Shown piece after piece: positions 32,781 through 43,937 of a stretch of DNA of 64,000 nucleotides (positions are counted from its first letter, which is position 1; each line of letters starts with the position of its first letter). The stretch is from Megamerina dolium. Its lineage: Eukaryota; Arthropoda; Insecta; Diptera; Megamerinidae. The position numbers and the translations under genes were made by a program. The notes beneath the pieces are model-generated. The model was not told the origin of the DNA. It saw only the letters and a program-made list of their open reading frames with translations, and did no database searches. The stretch covers positions 8,094,501 through 8,158,500 of the forward strand of contig OY978529.1 of the NCBI GenBank assembly GCA_963854835.1. Reading direction: 5' to 3'.

Positions 32781-33117
32781 CTCCAAGGGCTCATTGGCCG
32801 AGCTTCTCTTCCATCATTGTTGTGTGTGTTAGATTTTGGACAGTATTAGAAGGGACCTACTTATTTTAGCCGATTCCGAACGGCAGAACCCTTGTGACAT
32901 CACTCTTTCTGAGCTTTGTCACAGAGTTCTTTTTTCTTCGAAGCATTTTCATGGCAAATTGTTACTGCCGGAAGAATTGCCAATTGCTTGCAGACAGGTG
33001 GATACCGTTCGAAAGAAAAATCTTTTCGATATTAAATTTGTTATGCATCAGCCGGGGATTGAACAACGACCTACAGATCAGAAGGCCAACACACTAACCA
33101 CTGAGCTACGGCATCCG
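32781..33117 (-). repeat. tRNA-derived SINE, copy 3
   Basis: Nearly complete in reverse orientation. The tRNA-like head (reverse of …CCACTGAGCTACGGCATCC, with B-box complement near 33050) is at the high end. The low end carries GGCCGAGCTTCTCTTCCA. It matches copy 1 along its length and supplies the internal segment missing from copy 2. Confidence 0.9.
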
Positions 33118-33199
33118 TTCGTATTCAAATAAATACCATCGATTATCGTGAAACGGACAATGAAATTGAAATCTCTCTGATATTTATATAATATATAAA

Positions 33200-34142
33200 T
33201 AGATAGATAGCTGTTATGCATTTTATGCTTTTAACATTTCTCTAATTAGACTAGACCGTTGTTGTTCTTCTGTTACCTCCTCGTCTGATAAAGTCTCCTC
33301 CACATCTCCTTGCTGTAAAACACAATGTTTCAATCAGGAAGATTCGCGAGGTCTCTTGGTAACACCTTCCCATGCGCTTCCAATAATTCTGGTACAGGCA
33401 GCGATGAGCTTTCGAAAACTGTTAGTGGGAGATGGGTTCCATCAGTCACTTCAAAGCAATGCTGGAAAAGTTCTTTACTGAAGAGCTTCTTGAAGTTAGA
33501 AATAATTTACTGGTCCATAGGCTGAAGTCAGTGAAGAGTAGTGTTAGGAGGCAAAGACTGAATTTTGATGAGTTGCTGCTCTTCAATGATATCCCTGGTG
33601 GATGAGAAGGAGCGTTGTTCATAACAAACAAAGCATGAAGTGGCAAATTCAACTCAATCAAACATTTCATCACAAATGGAGCAAAAATTTTATTGACCCA
33701 ATAAGTAAAAACGTCACGTGTCACGCAAGCATTACTGATGGACCTCCATATGACACTTGGCCTGCTCTTGTCGACAATATGTTTTTTGAAGGTGCGTGGA
33801 TTCTCTGAATGATATATCAGGAATGAGAGAGAGAGAGAGAGAGAGAGAGTGTGAGTAAAGCGCTGTTTAGTTTGTGGCCTGGTATTGCTTTCTTCTCTGC
33901 TGTTATATAGGTTCCATTTGGCCATGCTTCCCAAAAAAGACCCGTTTGGTCACAATTATAGATGCCAATACGTTTTAAAATTTTGGAAGCATCCCTTGCT
34001 TGCTTTAAACACCTCTTTCGTTCCTTTTCGTTGGTTGTTGTACGAAACTTCGTTCGTTAGGCGAAACGTTTTTAAACAAACCATTTTGTTCATTAGGCAA
34101 CATGTTTGTTAAGCGGGGTGCTCGTTAACCGAGGGTCCACTG
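33200..34142 (-). pseudogene. Tigger/pogo-type transposon relic
   Basis: The right end GACCCTCGGTTAACGAGC, read inward from 34142, stands next to TA (34143-34144). It is a Tigger-like terminal sequence. The minus strand reads FHTYWVNKIF-like text, then LIELNLPLHALFVMNNAPSHPPG, LFTDFSLWTSKLFL and a tail EEVTEEQQRSSLIREML near 33230. This is the DDE domain of pogo-superfamily transposases. The catalytic Asp in VMDNAPSHP is Asn here. An (AG)n run at 33825-33850 interrupts it. No matching left end was found, so the 3' end is lost. Tigger-type elements are less often reported in flies than Tc1/mariner. Confidence 0.85.
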
Positions 34143-34474
34143 TATATGACAAATGCATTTCATAAATAATATTGCTGGTCCGTAGAAATAGGATAACCTT
34201 AAATTTAGTACTTTTGACATATTTTTTACATATAAAATATGGGCATTTCCACAGCAACTAAAGGTAATAAACCTAAAATTTGTTTGAATATAATTTTAGA
34301 AAATGTCTAAATTTTTATAAAATAATAGTTTTACTGAGTTATTCTGAATTATTTCCATGAACAAATTTGTCTGGAAACTTATTTTTTTTTTACTTTAAGC
34401 TACCCTTAAAGGCATTTTTTCTTCTTAGTTATTTTACATGCACAAATTATGTTATAGTTGCACTTTTGCTCCAG

Positions 34475-34800
34475 TCTTCTCTGTGCTTCGCGTGCTGGCG
34501 CCAACTGTATATTCCAAGTGCCGCCAGGTTACCTAACACTTGGTTCTTCCAACGGAGGTTTGGTCCTTCAGCGGGTGGGTGCCGAATTAGCGTACAGCTC
34601 ATACAGCTAATAGTTGTACCTTATTCGATACTCACCATCAACGCAAATAGGTCTGAAGATCCTGCGCAAAACTTTTTTCTCGAAAACTCCAAGCATTCGC
34701 TCATCCGAGGTGCACCATATATTAGGACAGGAATAATGAGGGATTTGTAGAGTGTGATTTTCGATCTTCGAAAAAGAGTTCGACTACTCATAATCTCTGC
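34475..34800 (-). pseudogene. endonuclease-RT LINE, copy 4 (3' fragment)
   Basis: The minus strand reads SLIIPVLIYGAP and, after an internal deletion, SERLEFSRKKFCAGSS, then RWKNQVLGNLAALGIYSWRQ near 34500. This corresponds to the 3' third of copies 1 and 2. It is heavily deleted. Confidence 0.75.
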
Positions 34801-34854
34801 ATTCTCTGCTTTTGCTCTGTTGTCACCTATACATTGAATAATAGTAAAAATTGT

Positions 34855-35105
34855 TGATAAAATATTCTATCATATCAATAATTCATTCATAAAAATTTTT
34901 ACAATTCACATATAAATGTGTAATTATGTGATCTTATTTCAATTTAATTCGCTATGTTAACTTACAGTATGTCCTCTCTTGGTCATGGCATTGCTCTCTT
35001 CAAAATCTCTGTATACTGCAACTCTGTTAAGTGACCCTGATATTGTAATCAGCGAAATGCTAAAAAGCCAAAGTAAGACTTCTCTGGTATTAAAAGTGCT
35101 ATGAT
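34855..35105 (+). repeat. third copy of the 48.4-49.5 kb repeat unit
   Basis: The segment containing TCATGGCATTGCTCTCTTCA, AAAATCTCTGTATACTGC and AACTCTGTTAAGTGAC is closely related to 49237-49478 and, inverted, to 48453-48700. Only a single arm is present here. The family is therefore dispersed, and the palindrome at 48-49 kb contains two of its copies. Confidence 0.8.
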
Positions 35106-35659
35106 TTAAACCACAGCAAAAGCGATATTTACGTTTTTATAACGAAGCTTGTTCAAGAGATAAAAAAGCAAAATGGCGAATTTTAAAGTATTTTCTTTTT
35201 CTCGGATGGAAGTAGTGTCAATTTAAAAATAAGTTTATTTTAGAAGCGTTCCTGATTTACTGTATGAATTTGGTTGTAAAAAACTTGAGTGAAACTATTT
35301 TGCAATATTGCATTGGAAAGGTGCAGTCGATGGTTGGAGCAATTGTGAAAAAAAAAAAATTGGCAACTTACGAAACAAGAAATGTTTTTTTTTTTTTTTT
35401 AAATTATGGATTCCTTTTTTACAATTGTGCTCAAGAGTACATTACTGGAATTAAAATTATGTGTTATATCTTGGAGCTGATAAAATCAAAAATCAAAAAT
35501 TGAAGAATATATGGAATATTCTAGGTATCAGAATGGTGCATTCGTGATGAAAAAATAAATATTTCATAAAAATTTCCTGCGCTTTATATATATTTATATT
35601 TTTTTCTTAATTAATATATTAATAAATGCAATATTAAGTGCGCTTTATTTAAGAAGAAG
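35106..35659. other. no gene recognised
   Basis: AT-rich sequence with A9 and T17 runs (35348-35360, 35384-35400). The open frame 35264-35503 runs through these homopolymers and is not credible as a gene. Confidence 0.5.
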
Positions 35660-36968
35660 TTTAGACGATTCCCAACATTTGCGAATAGGTGTCCAAAATC
35701 CAGCTTCTGTTTGTATCCAGCCTTATTTAAGGGGTTATATACCTTTTTCTCCAGAGAAATACAGGGTTTTTATTTATTTTTTTTTAAGCATGTTACCATT
35801 GTTTTATTCAAATACAATACAAATTTTATTAACGTACGTGTCCTTAAGTAAATTCATATAAAATTTCGAGTGAAAATTTTAATAATTGTGGAAATTATAG
35901 TCCTTGCCGCAGAACTTCTTTTTTCAGTAGTGGCTAACGGTGAGCATGAAAACAAGGAAACGGCTCAACTGAAAAAAAAAGAAAAATTACGTTAGTATAT
36001 AGTGTTACCTAGTTCGTGAACGAAGGATTTTAGGAAAAAAAATTTTTTACAGTTACAGTGATATTTTTTTCAAAAAAGTCGATTTTTCGAGGTCGAATAA
36101 TTTAGTTTTTTGCCCAAAAAAAAAAAATAGAAAAATTTTTCGAAAATAAAATTCCTTCGTTCACGAACTAGCTATTGTATATACAAACAATCCGCCAAAA
36201 TTTCAAATCGATCGATGTAGTGGTTACCGAGATATCGTGCTCACCGCAATGACCTTTTCTCAAAAATGCGATTCCGAGATAATCGCGTTGAAAGTTTTAG
36301 GTGGACATTAGGTAGTTATGGGCACCGCGCGCTATGAACGGCTATATCTTAGGTTCTAGTGCCCCGATCTCTATGAAATTTTGCAGAAAAATTGTTAAAA
36401 GTATGTACATAAAAAAAAAAATCATAAAATTTTTTTCGATTTTTTAAGCCAGAAAAAGGTATATAACCCCTTAAATGGTTCCAAATAGTTTTTCGTGCAA
36501 TGTTTAGCTTCTGGGCAATAGAAACAGTGCTTACATGACGGTCAAACTCGACGATTTCCATTATTTGATTGATATTTTCGACAATTGGCCGTCCAGAGAG
36601 TGGTGCATCTTTAACATCAAAATTACCGGAACAGAATCGACGAAACCAAAATTGCACGTGATTGGCTATTACAGTATCAGGACCATAAACACTATTCACC
36701 TTTTCAGTCGTCTGGCTTGCGTTTTCGCCTTTATCGAAGAAAAACTGTAAAATATGACGTATTTTCTCTTTACTGGTGTCCATCTTTGACGCGTGCACAA
36801 ACGATACTGAGTCAAGCAATCACAAAACTGCTTGAAAAGTTTATTTAGTACGAAATCCTATCTTTCTAACGCCATCTAGCGTATCCCGATCGCACTTATA
36901 CAACGCAAGATACAGATTACTAAAATCATCTATTGGAAAAATATTGGATTTCTTTTTACTACACCTGA
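35660..36968 (-). pseudogene. mariner relic split by a TTAA element
   Basis: The 5' end TATCAGGTGTAGTAAAAAGA (inward from about 36970) leads to an ATG near 36783. It opens MDTSKEKIRHILQFFFDKGE, FWFRRFCSGNFDVKDAPLSG, EIVEFDRHVSTVSIAQKLNI and ARKTIWNHL. Here the frame is broken by a 740-bp insertion. On the other side it resumes as NKAGYKQKLDF (plus 35725 downward). The two HTH motifs and the GRP hook are readable. The catalytic domain is absent (3' truncation near 35660). Confidence 0.88.
35731..36470. mobile_element. TTAA-flanked non-autonomous element in a mariner
   Basis: Ends GGGGTTATATACCTTTTTCT (left) and GGGGTTATATACCTTTTTCT (inward from the right) are identical for about 20 bp and stand between TTAA copies (35727-35730, 36471-36474). 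The TTAA target is typical of piggyBac and Kolobok. The interior has a hairpin pair CTAGTTCGTGAACGAAGGA (36010) with its complement near 36150. No transposase is present. Excision in silico restores the mariner reading frame at TIWNHL/NKAGYK. Confidence 0.9.
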
Positions 36969-36970
36969 TA

Positions 36971-37529
36971 TATAATTAATAGCTTTAGTTTTTTTTTGCA
37001 TTTGCCTAGCTGCAGCCAAAAGTGACTTCCATTATGCGTACGTTCGCTACCACTTGGTTAATGCTAACGTATTGAAATCGAAAAGCTTACCTTTTGCACC
37101 AAAGTTACACCTAGCAAAATGCTATCGAAACATAAAAAATAAGTAGTGTTTTATGTTTTGCTTGTTTCTTGGTTTGCTACCTTGGAAATGCCCATATATC
37201 AAATAAGTCGATTCTAAATTTATGATAATCTTCACATTGACTAGAACTGTGGGCCACTATGTTTTGCAAATAACATGGAATATATGTACATATTAATACA
37301 TTCCACTACGCCATTGTAAAAATTACGCTAAATCACTGTTCATTTATATAATTTTCTATCAACGCATTAATTTTCATGTAATTGAAATGCAATCTAAGGT
37401 GACCAACTTGTATTAAAATAATTTTCTAAAGCATTTACCGTGCTTGATTTTAAAAATAAATAGTCAGAAATAAATACGAAAAAATACTCTTTTGTAAATT
37501 GGTGCTTCTGCCAGTTGAAACTAATAGAA

Positions 37530-37562
<33 letters not shown>

Positions 37563-38094
37563 ATAAATATGTATACATGTCGGTATATATGTACATATAT
37601 ATAATTTGTAACGCTCAATCAGTTTAATTTAATGTGGCACTTTCTATTTTCGTAAAATCCACATGCATGGTTATTAAGGTGGAGTGAAGAACGTTTGTTG
37701 TACAACGGTTTGGGGATAACTGTAATATGTTTCTGTTTTAGCTCAAAAATAAACGCACAAAATATTATTTGTCTCATCATATATTTAGAAAAGGTGCTCT
37801 GAAATGTTGGAGATTAGAAGAAATGCAATATTAAATACGAATTTGCATCATATTTCTTTCCACTTTTACATGTTATGGGGTATAGGTTATAGGCTTTTCA
37901 ATTATATTCTAAACAATGTAAAAATTAACATTCCTAAAATATTAGTAGTCTAATAGCTGTAAAAAAAAATTTAATTCATTTTTGAATTCCTAACAAGAAC
38001 TCGTATATAGGCAACCTTTCATTACTATTCCATTACAAAAATGACAATAATAAAATCTCCATACAAGATAACTCTACCCTAATGCATAAGTTTA
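36971..38094. other. no gene; (AC)n and dispersed unit copy 2
   Basis: Intergenic. It contains (AC)n at about 37535-37562 and copy 2 of the 70-bp dispersed unit at 38013-38082. No coding evidence. Confidence 0.5.
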
Positions 38095-38096
38095 TA

Positions 38097-39535
38097 CAGG
38101 GTGTGTTTTTAAGAGCCTACTATAGTCTAAAGGCGTTAAATCACACGATCTAGGCGTCTAATTGATCGGCCCCAAATGTGAAATAAACTGTTCACCGAAC
38201 TCGCCTCTCAATTGGGCCATTGTTTCGCGTACTGTGTGACATGTGGCACCGTCTTGTTGAAACCACATGTCAGTCAAGTCCAGCTCTTCCATTTTGGGCA
38301 AAAAAAAGTTTGTAATCATCGCACGATAGCGCTCGCCATTCACAGCAATGTTCCTCTTTGAAAAAAGTACGGTCCAATGACGCCACCGGCCCATAATCCA
38401 CACCAAAAAGTGCATTTTCTGGCTGCTCTTCACACCAAATACGGTAATTTTGATTGTTCACGCCATTCCATTCAACCAGAAATGAGCTTCGTCGCTGAAC
38501 ATAATTTTCCGATAAAAAAAAAAGTGGATCTTCATCCAACTTTGCCAGCGCCCATTCACCAAAAGTTAGCCGTTGTGGTTGGTCGTGTGGCTTCAAGTCT
38601 TGCACCAGCTATATTTTTTTGAAGGTTGTACACTCAAAGCCTTCCGCAAAATTTTCCGATAGTTCACGGTCATCAAAAACACTGGCGGATACAGCTGCAT
38701 AATTTTCCTCTGTCCGCGCTCTACGTATGCGTATTGATGGTTTAATGTTCAATAATGTAAATTTGGTGCGAAATTTAGCCCCAAGATTCCGAATAGCCGC
38801 CTCAGAAGGTCGCCCACACTGAGTGCACGATGCAATTTCATAAACGAACATGAATTTTGATAATAAATTTCAATAATCTGCAAGTGTTGTTCGTTTGTAA
38901 GTCGATTCATGGTTAAATTATAGACCAAACTGAACATGTTTGACAGTAACATGTTATAGCCTAGACAGACGGCAGCGGTAATCCGGATTAACCGCACACT
39001 TAATCCGAATAAAATATTAACCTGCGGATTAAGTAAGCAGCTAGCAATCACTGTTTTTTTTTTTATTAGGTTTGCTCACTTACATTACTATCACTATCAA
39101 TTTCTGTCATCTGTCACTCTCGCTCTCGATATGAGAAAATATACAAAAAAGTACGCGAACTGAAAACTATCAGAAACGTGTAAATTGACATTCATCGTTC
39201 GTAATTGATAGCTGGATTTATTTGTTCGTCAACGATTTTCATGTCGGAAACTGTTGAAAGTTTTTTGTTAGCGAACACACCTGTTGTTTTGTAAGTTGGA
39301 TATAGAAAAAATTCACAACAGCTTGTAATTTTCAGCAGTGTTGCCATCGTAAATTGCCCTAATCCTATTTAATTAATGCGGATTAGCTGCAGTTAATGCC
39401 CGAGTTAATTCGAATTAAATCGTTAATCTGGATTAACGCTGCCGTCTGTCAGGGCTGTTATACGAAAACAGCTGAGCTGCCAAAAACAATGTTGCCAAAA
39501 AAAAAAAAAAAAAAAGTTGCCAAAAAATCACCCTG
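38097..39535 (-). mobile_element. rosa-like (DD41D) mariner split by a MITE
   Basis: Ends CAGGGTGTGTTTTT and, inward from 39535, CAGGGTGATTTTTT are flanked by TA (38095-38096, 39536-39537). The minus strand reads MNRLTNEQHLQIIEIYYQNS (ATG near 38910), GRPSEAAIRNLGAKFRTKFT, LKPHDQPQRLTFGEWALAKL, MFSDEAHFWLNGVNNQNYRI, VNGERYRAMITNFFLPKMEE and MWFQQDGATCHTVRETMAQL. After SCDLTPLDY the 3' coding end is deleted up to the terminal repeat. All three catalytic Asp codons can be found, but frameshifts and stops separate the blocks. The 5' untranslated region is interrupted by MITE copy C. Confidence 0.92.
38958..39456. mobile_element. MITE family 1, copy C, in mariner 5' region
   Basis: 499 bp with AGCCTAGACAGACGGCAG ends (right end with one mismatch, CAGGGCT). 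Perfect GTTAT duplications lie at 38953-38957 and 39457-39461. It interrupts the region between the mariner terminal repeat and start codon, so it post-dates that mariner. It serves as the uninterrupted reference for copy A. Confidence 0.92.
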
Positions 39536-39694
39536 TACATATACATTTTGTATTTACATATATTATTTCCCAAGGTACGTATTGTAGTACATACTCACAT
39601 CCATTAAGAAGCTACATGCAAGCAAAGTACATACATACTATTTACATATACTATTTAGGGAGATATAGTAGTTCATATGAGCGCTTCATGTGTA

Positions 39695-40201
39695 GGGTAA
39701 TTGAGGAGTTACCGGTATATCGGGGGCATGCTTCCCAAACAAGTTTTGGGTTAACTGAAATTTATCAAAAAGATGCTTGCAACAACTTTTATAAAACTGT
39801 TTATTTCTCTAGAAAAATTCACCACAAAAAAGCAACGGTTTAATACGAGTTTTACCAAAATAGTTGCTATTTTGAAAAATCACTTATAAATTATTCCTAT
39901 GAAATTTGTATAATTTTCTGGAATAAATGTTTTTTTTTTTTTTTTTTTTTTTCTATTTTGCTTATTCTGCCTATTTTTATTATCATATTTCAAAATTCTG
40001 TTGGGAAAAAATAATTTTTATATTATTTCAACCATGGATCGAATATTTCACTAATTTTTAAGCATCTTTAATTCCAGTTAAATCCTAAATACCACATTGT
40101 GTCCATTTCCAAATTTGTTAAGTTAAATAGGTCGACATAGCTTTTCGTCATTATTCAAAAATGGACATTCCTAAAGATGTCCAGTAGCTCCCCAATCACC
40201 C
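39695..40201. mobile_element. 507-bp MITE with TA-flanked inverted ends
   Basis: The ends GGGTAATTGAGGAGTTACCG and, inward from the right, GGGTGATTGGGGAGCTACTG match at 16 of 20 positions. TA stands outside both (39693-39694, 40202-40203). No coding content; poly-T at 39930-39951. Probably Tc1/mariner-derived, but no transposase remnant proves it. Confidence 0.7.
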
Positions 40202-40203
40202 TA

Positions 40204-40672
40204 CTTTTGAGCCAAACGTTTACGAGTACTTGCGTCATTTTCTGCGAGTTATTGCTTTCTTTTTTTTATAATTTGGCAAATGAACAAATTCATTCATTCC
40301 TTTTTGGCTACTATTAAGATTTCTTTCTACACAATTTAATGCTTTCATACTAGTCTTCTCCTCATTTTACTTTTTACGTACATATTTATGTTATTTGGGA
40401 GAGCCAAATCGTTAGGTTGGTAAGGGGCAAAATTATATGTTTTGAAGGGGAAATGAAAATGCCTTTGTGAATTGCATTACAATTCGTTAAATATATACAT
40501 ATATTTTTTTTTTGTCGTCAGAGGGCAGATTATATCATTTCCCAGTAGATAATTTAACTGACCTTAACATAAGTACGAGCACATATTCTCAAATCATTTT
40601 AATTTTATAACAAATTGAAAACATTTTTAATGAAATTGTTCTTATTCATTAAATTAATAACTAAGTAACTAA
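40204..40672. other. no gene recognised
   Basis: AT-rich intergenic sequence with a T-rich run at 40260-40270. Nothing coding was recognised. Confidence 0.5.
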
Positions 40673-42240
40673 TTAGTAACTAAGCGAATATTTGTTGTTT
40701 GGTAAATTTTTTGGATTGTTGTTGTTGTAAGAGGGTATGGATTCCACATACAGACTGTGTAAGGTATGTTGTTGTAAATATCTGGCCACAAGGAAGAAGG
40801 AACGAGAGAGATGGAGCTCCGCTGGGCATGCAAACAGATGTCTGGTGCCATGTAGGCCGTGGTCACAATGTAGACACAAATCTGGGATGTTGTTCTGAAG
40901 CCTGTGCATAGAGCAGTTAAGCTTCTTGCTCCGTCCTGACCGTAACTGGGAAAGCGTCGTTCTGGTACTACTAGGATGGCTCAGCTCGGTGACGGAAATA
41001 GGCGCGGGGGCGGCCATTGAGGACGAACACATCAACCAACCTGATGTTACGTGGACCATGATTAGGGTGATCGGGAAGATGGTATGTTCGCAGTGGCTGC
41101 GTTGTTAGGAGTTCGTTATAGTCCTTGCTGTTGAAAATATGAGTCTCTTGGTGGAGGTTATCCTCATGTGCCATCTTATGGCAGCCTTTGACGATGCGCA
41201 GCGCGGAGTTCTATCTTGCATGGAATATGCGCCACTGAGTGTTACCAATTGCCATCATCCATACTAGAGAGGTGTAGCTCTCCCAATCCGTACCTGCCAG
41301 AGCCTTTAGTACATTGTTACAATTTTGTCATTTTGGCGCGATGTATTTGGCATGTACAGTTAACGTCGTAAAGCTGTCGAAAATGACACACCAAGTATTT
41401 TGGGATTCTTGACTATGGGTATGACATTGTCATCCATGATAACATTGAGCGCTGTTTTCACTGCTCTGGTAAAAGTTGTAGAGTTTTCAGTTGACAGTGT
41501 AAAATATCTCGATCTAAAAAATCGAGATAAATCGACAATATAGCTGTTGGTACTGCTACAGACCGACCCGATGTATGATCTGTGACCAGAATGGTGTAGC
41601 CATCTGCATGACATACTAATTTCACCCCTGATGGGGGTTGTACAATTAAAGATGAAGGGTGATAGTACCTTCACTTACACCTTACTACAGATTCCTATAC
41701 TTAGGGCGTCGTTCCCGGAACTCAGTAAAATATTGCCTACTTGTTAAATAGTTAGCAATCGAGCGTTTAGTTGAACTTGGCAGTGATGATGCCAGTAAGC
41801 CCTTAAGCAAAACTGCGTGACTGATGGTGTCAAATGCTTTTGGCAGGTCAAATGCTGCGAGAACAGTGCCTTCGCAGTGACGTTGCTGATTGAGTCCATG
41901 GTTGATGTAGGTTGCCATCTCTGTTAAAGCTGTTGTTGTGCTATGCATCCTACGAAAGTCGGACTGATGACGTATTGCCGTTAGATGTCAGCAGGATTGA
42001 TTAAACGGAAATGATCACGTTCTAACTGAAGTACCACCGCCTCACTGGGAAAATTTAGGCGAAGCTGGTTTATTCTACCTGCCAGTATTAACTTGGACAT
42101 CGCTCCTAATAAAATTCTTCTGAACCTTTTTATCGGACCCACTCTAGACTTCACGTTACATTTGGTACCACTAGCGAATTGGATGCGTATATATACTTCT
42201 AGGCTGGGAATGCCTTGGCTAGTGCGTCTCATTTTGCTAT
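40673..42240 (-). pseudogene. Jockey-like LINE ORF2 relic
   Basis: From high to low coordinates the minus strand reads GRINQLRLNFPSEAVVLQLE, HQSDFRRMHSTTTALTEMAT, VLAAFDLPKAFDTISHAVLL (RT box A) and STKRSIANYLTSRQYFTEFR. It then reads YIVDLSRFFRSRYFTLSTENS, VIPIVKNPKILGVSF, YNELLTTQPLRTYHLPDHPN and RTTLSQLRSGRSKKLN. It ends with a Cys/His knuckle, DLCLHCDHGLHGTRHLFACP. The FADD/YADD box is lost in a deletion. The order is that of Jockey-clade ORF2 without RNase H. Many stops. Confidence 0.88.
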
Positions 42241-42720
42241 ATGCTGGCTATATGGATTCTATATGCATATAGATTCAGCGAGAACCGAGCTGCTCTTCTT
42301 TTGTTTGTCCTTAGCAATGCCATGGACTGCAATTTCGCCGGATCTGTAATCGTTGGTCGTGAACGATTGCTTACCACTGCCAAAGTGAGAAGCTGCCCAT
42401 TAACTTCCTTCTTGATTTTAAGAGCTCTCCAGGGCGGCGTACTTAAGCCCTCATTTGAGCACTAATCGATACTATCTGTTTCGTTGTTTGGCCAGAGCTT
42501 CTTGGAAGGAAGATTGTTACCACATGTGCTCTGTATACTTCATCTCCAGAGCATGCTACAATTGGTGCCCCTTGCCATGCTGATAGTCTGGGTGGCACAT
42601 TTCTGAGCCAGTCCACAATCTGCATGCCCTTGCAGTCGACCAGAACTTGGCCCGGTTGGAAGTATATGCCCTAAAATTTTAGTTTGTGCTCACTTCTTCT
42701 AGGGCAGTTAGCTTCTTCTT
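42241..42720 (-). pseudogene. LINE ORF1 (gag-like) fragment
   Basis: The minus frame 42625-42443 reads DCKGMQIVDWLRNVPPRLSAWQGAPIVACSGDEV then YRAHVVTIFLPRSSGQTT. This resembles the C-terminal domain of ORF1 proteins in LINEs of this group and lies upstream of the ORF2 relic in the same direction. It is probably part of the same insertion with the ORF1/ORF2 junction rearranged. Confidence 0.55.
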
Positions 42721-43767
42721 GGTAAGACTCACCCCAGGGCAATCTTTCGGTAGCATAGCCATTCTTGTTCGCAGTTCGATGCTCTAGCGGTGCTTTAGTT
42801 TGGCTGTTTAGTTCTGTTGGGCTAAAACTCTTCTAGTTTAACTCTGTGTTCTTCCGTCTTTTTCCTGGCTTCGTTTGATTCTAGCCATTAAGCTCTTTCC
42901 TTGATTGGTCATCCAATGCTCCAAGTTTATCAATAGGTGGAACCTTTGATTTTGGTTTATAATCTGCAGTGACAGATACTGTTGCCTTCTCATGGAATTT
43001 GGTGTAGTCGTCAATAGTTGACCTTTATTGTCGCTTTTCCATAGTTCGTGTCTTGCGCTGAGACAAATTCCGAATGCTCCTGCCGTTGATATTCTGTTCA
43101 TAAGTCCGTAGGTCGTAAGTTCGGTTCCCGGTCGCGGTGAGTGCAACATAAAAACGTTAATTTCTTTAAAACCAGTGCCCAGCCTTCTAATACTGCCAAA
43201 TATAACAGTAAATTTAATATAATCACATTGATTATAACGCATCTTTAATCATAAAGAGATGTAATTCAAAATCTTCATTTTTTGAGATTTTATCAGAAAA
43301 TTAAGAAACCCAGAGTGAAGTCAGTCAACCGAACCCTGACAAAAATGGGAGAAATATCTTTTTAATAAATAAAATAATTTAATAAATACAATTTTGATTG
43401 TGTGTTCCCTCAAACCTGAAATTTTGTATTAACGGTTTTCTGCGTATTTTGCAAATAATTTTAATTTTAAGCAATGTCTAATGTCACTTGAAAGTAAATT
43501 ACTCAAATTGTCATAGCCGTTTTGAAGGAGATGAAAGGAATAATTTTCATAATTTTTTTTATATTATTCTTTAATTTGTTTGGCTTGGAATTAATGCAAT
43601 AATAATTATCTTTTGAATTTCTTTCCATTTGATTTGCAGATTATCGTCGTTTTCATCTGAAAGTACTTAAGCTTTAAAACATCTCATAATTCAAGAATTC
43701 AATAGAGGAGAGCACAACTATTCACAACAAAAAACTGCAACAAATCATATCGAATTTGCGAAAACCA
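42721..43767. other. 5' flank of CAMKMT; possible old SINE fragment
   Basis: 43095-43205 contains a SINE-like combination: GTAGGTCGTAAGTTCGGTTCC with a B-box-like motif, then CCTTCTAATACTGCCAAAT as in the SINE 3' half. It is strongly diverged. A good splice acceptor (TTTGATTTGCAG, ending 43640) suggests a noncoding 5' exon of the CAMKMT gene running from 43641 into the coding region. Confidence 0.4.
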
Positions 43768-43905
43768 ATGACGAAGTCAAATTATTCTAAGGAAATGTGG
43801 TCGACCAAAGTACAAAATGCTACAACAACAAAAACATTAACAACAAGAACAACAAGGCTCAACACAAACGTTTCCAACGCCGCCGCCGCCACCGCCACCG
43901 ACGCA

Positions 43906-43937
<32 letters not shown>

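Noticed and set aside
35264..35503. 79-codon ORF
   Set aside because: Crosses long A and T homopolymers; no homology.
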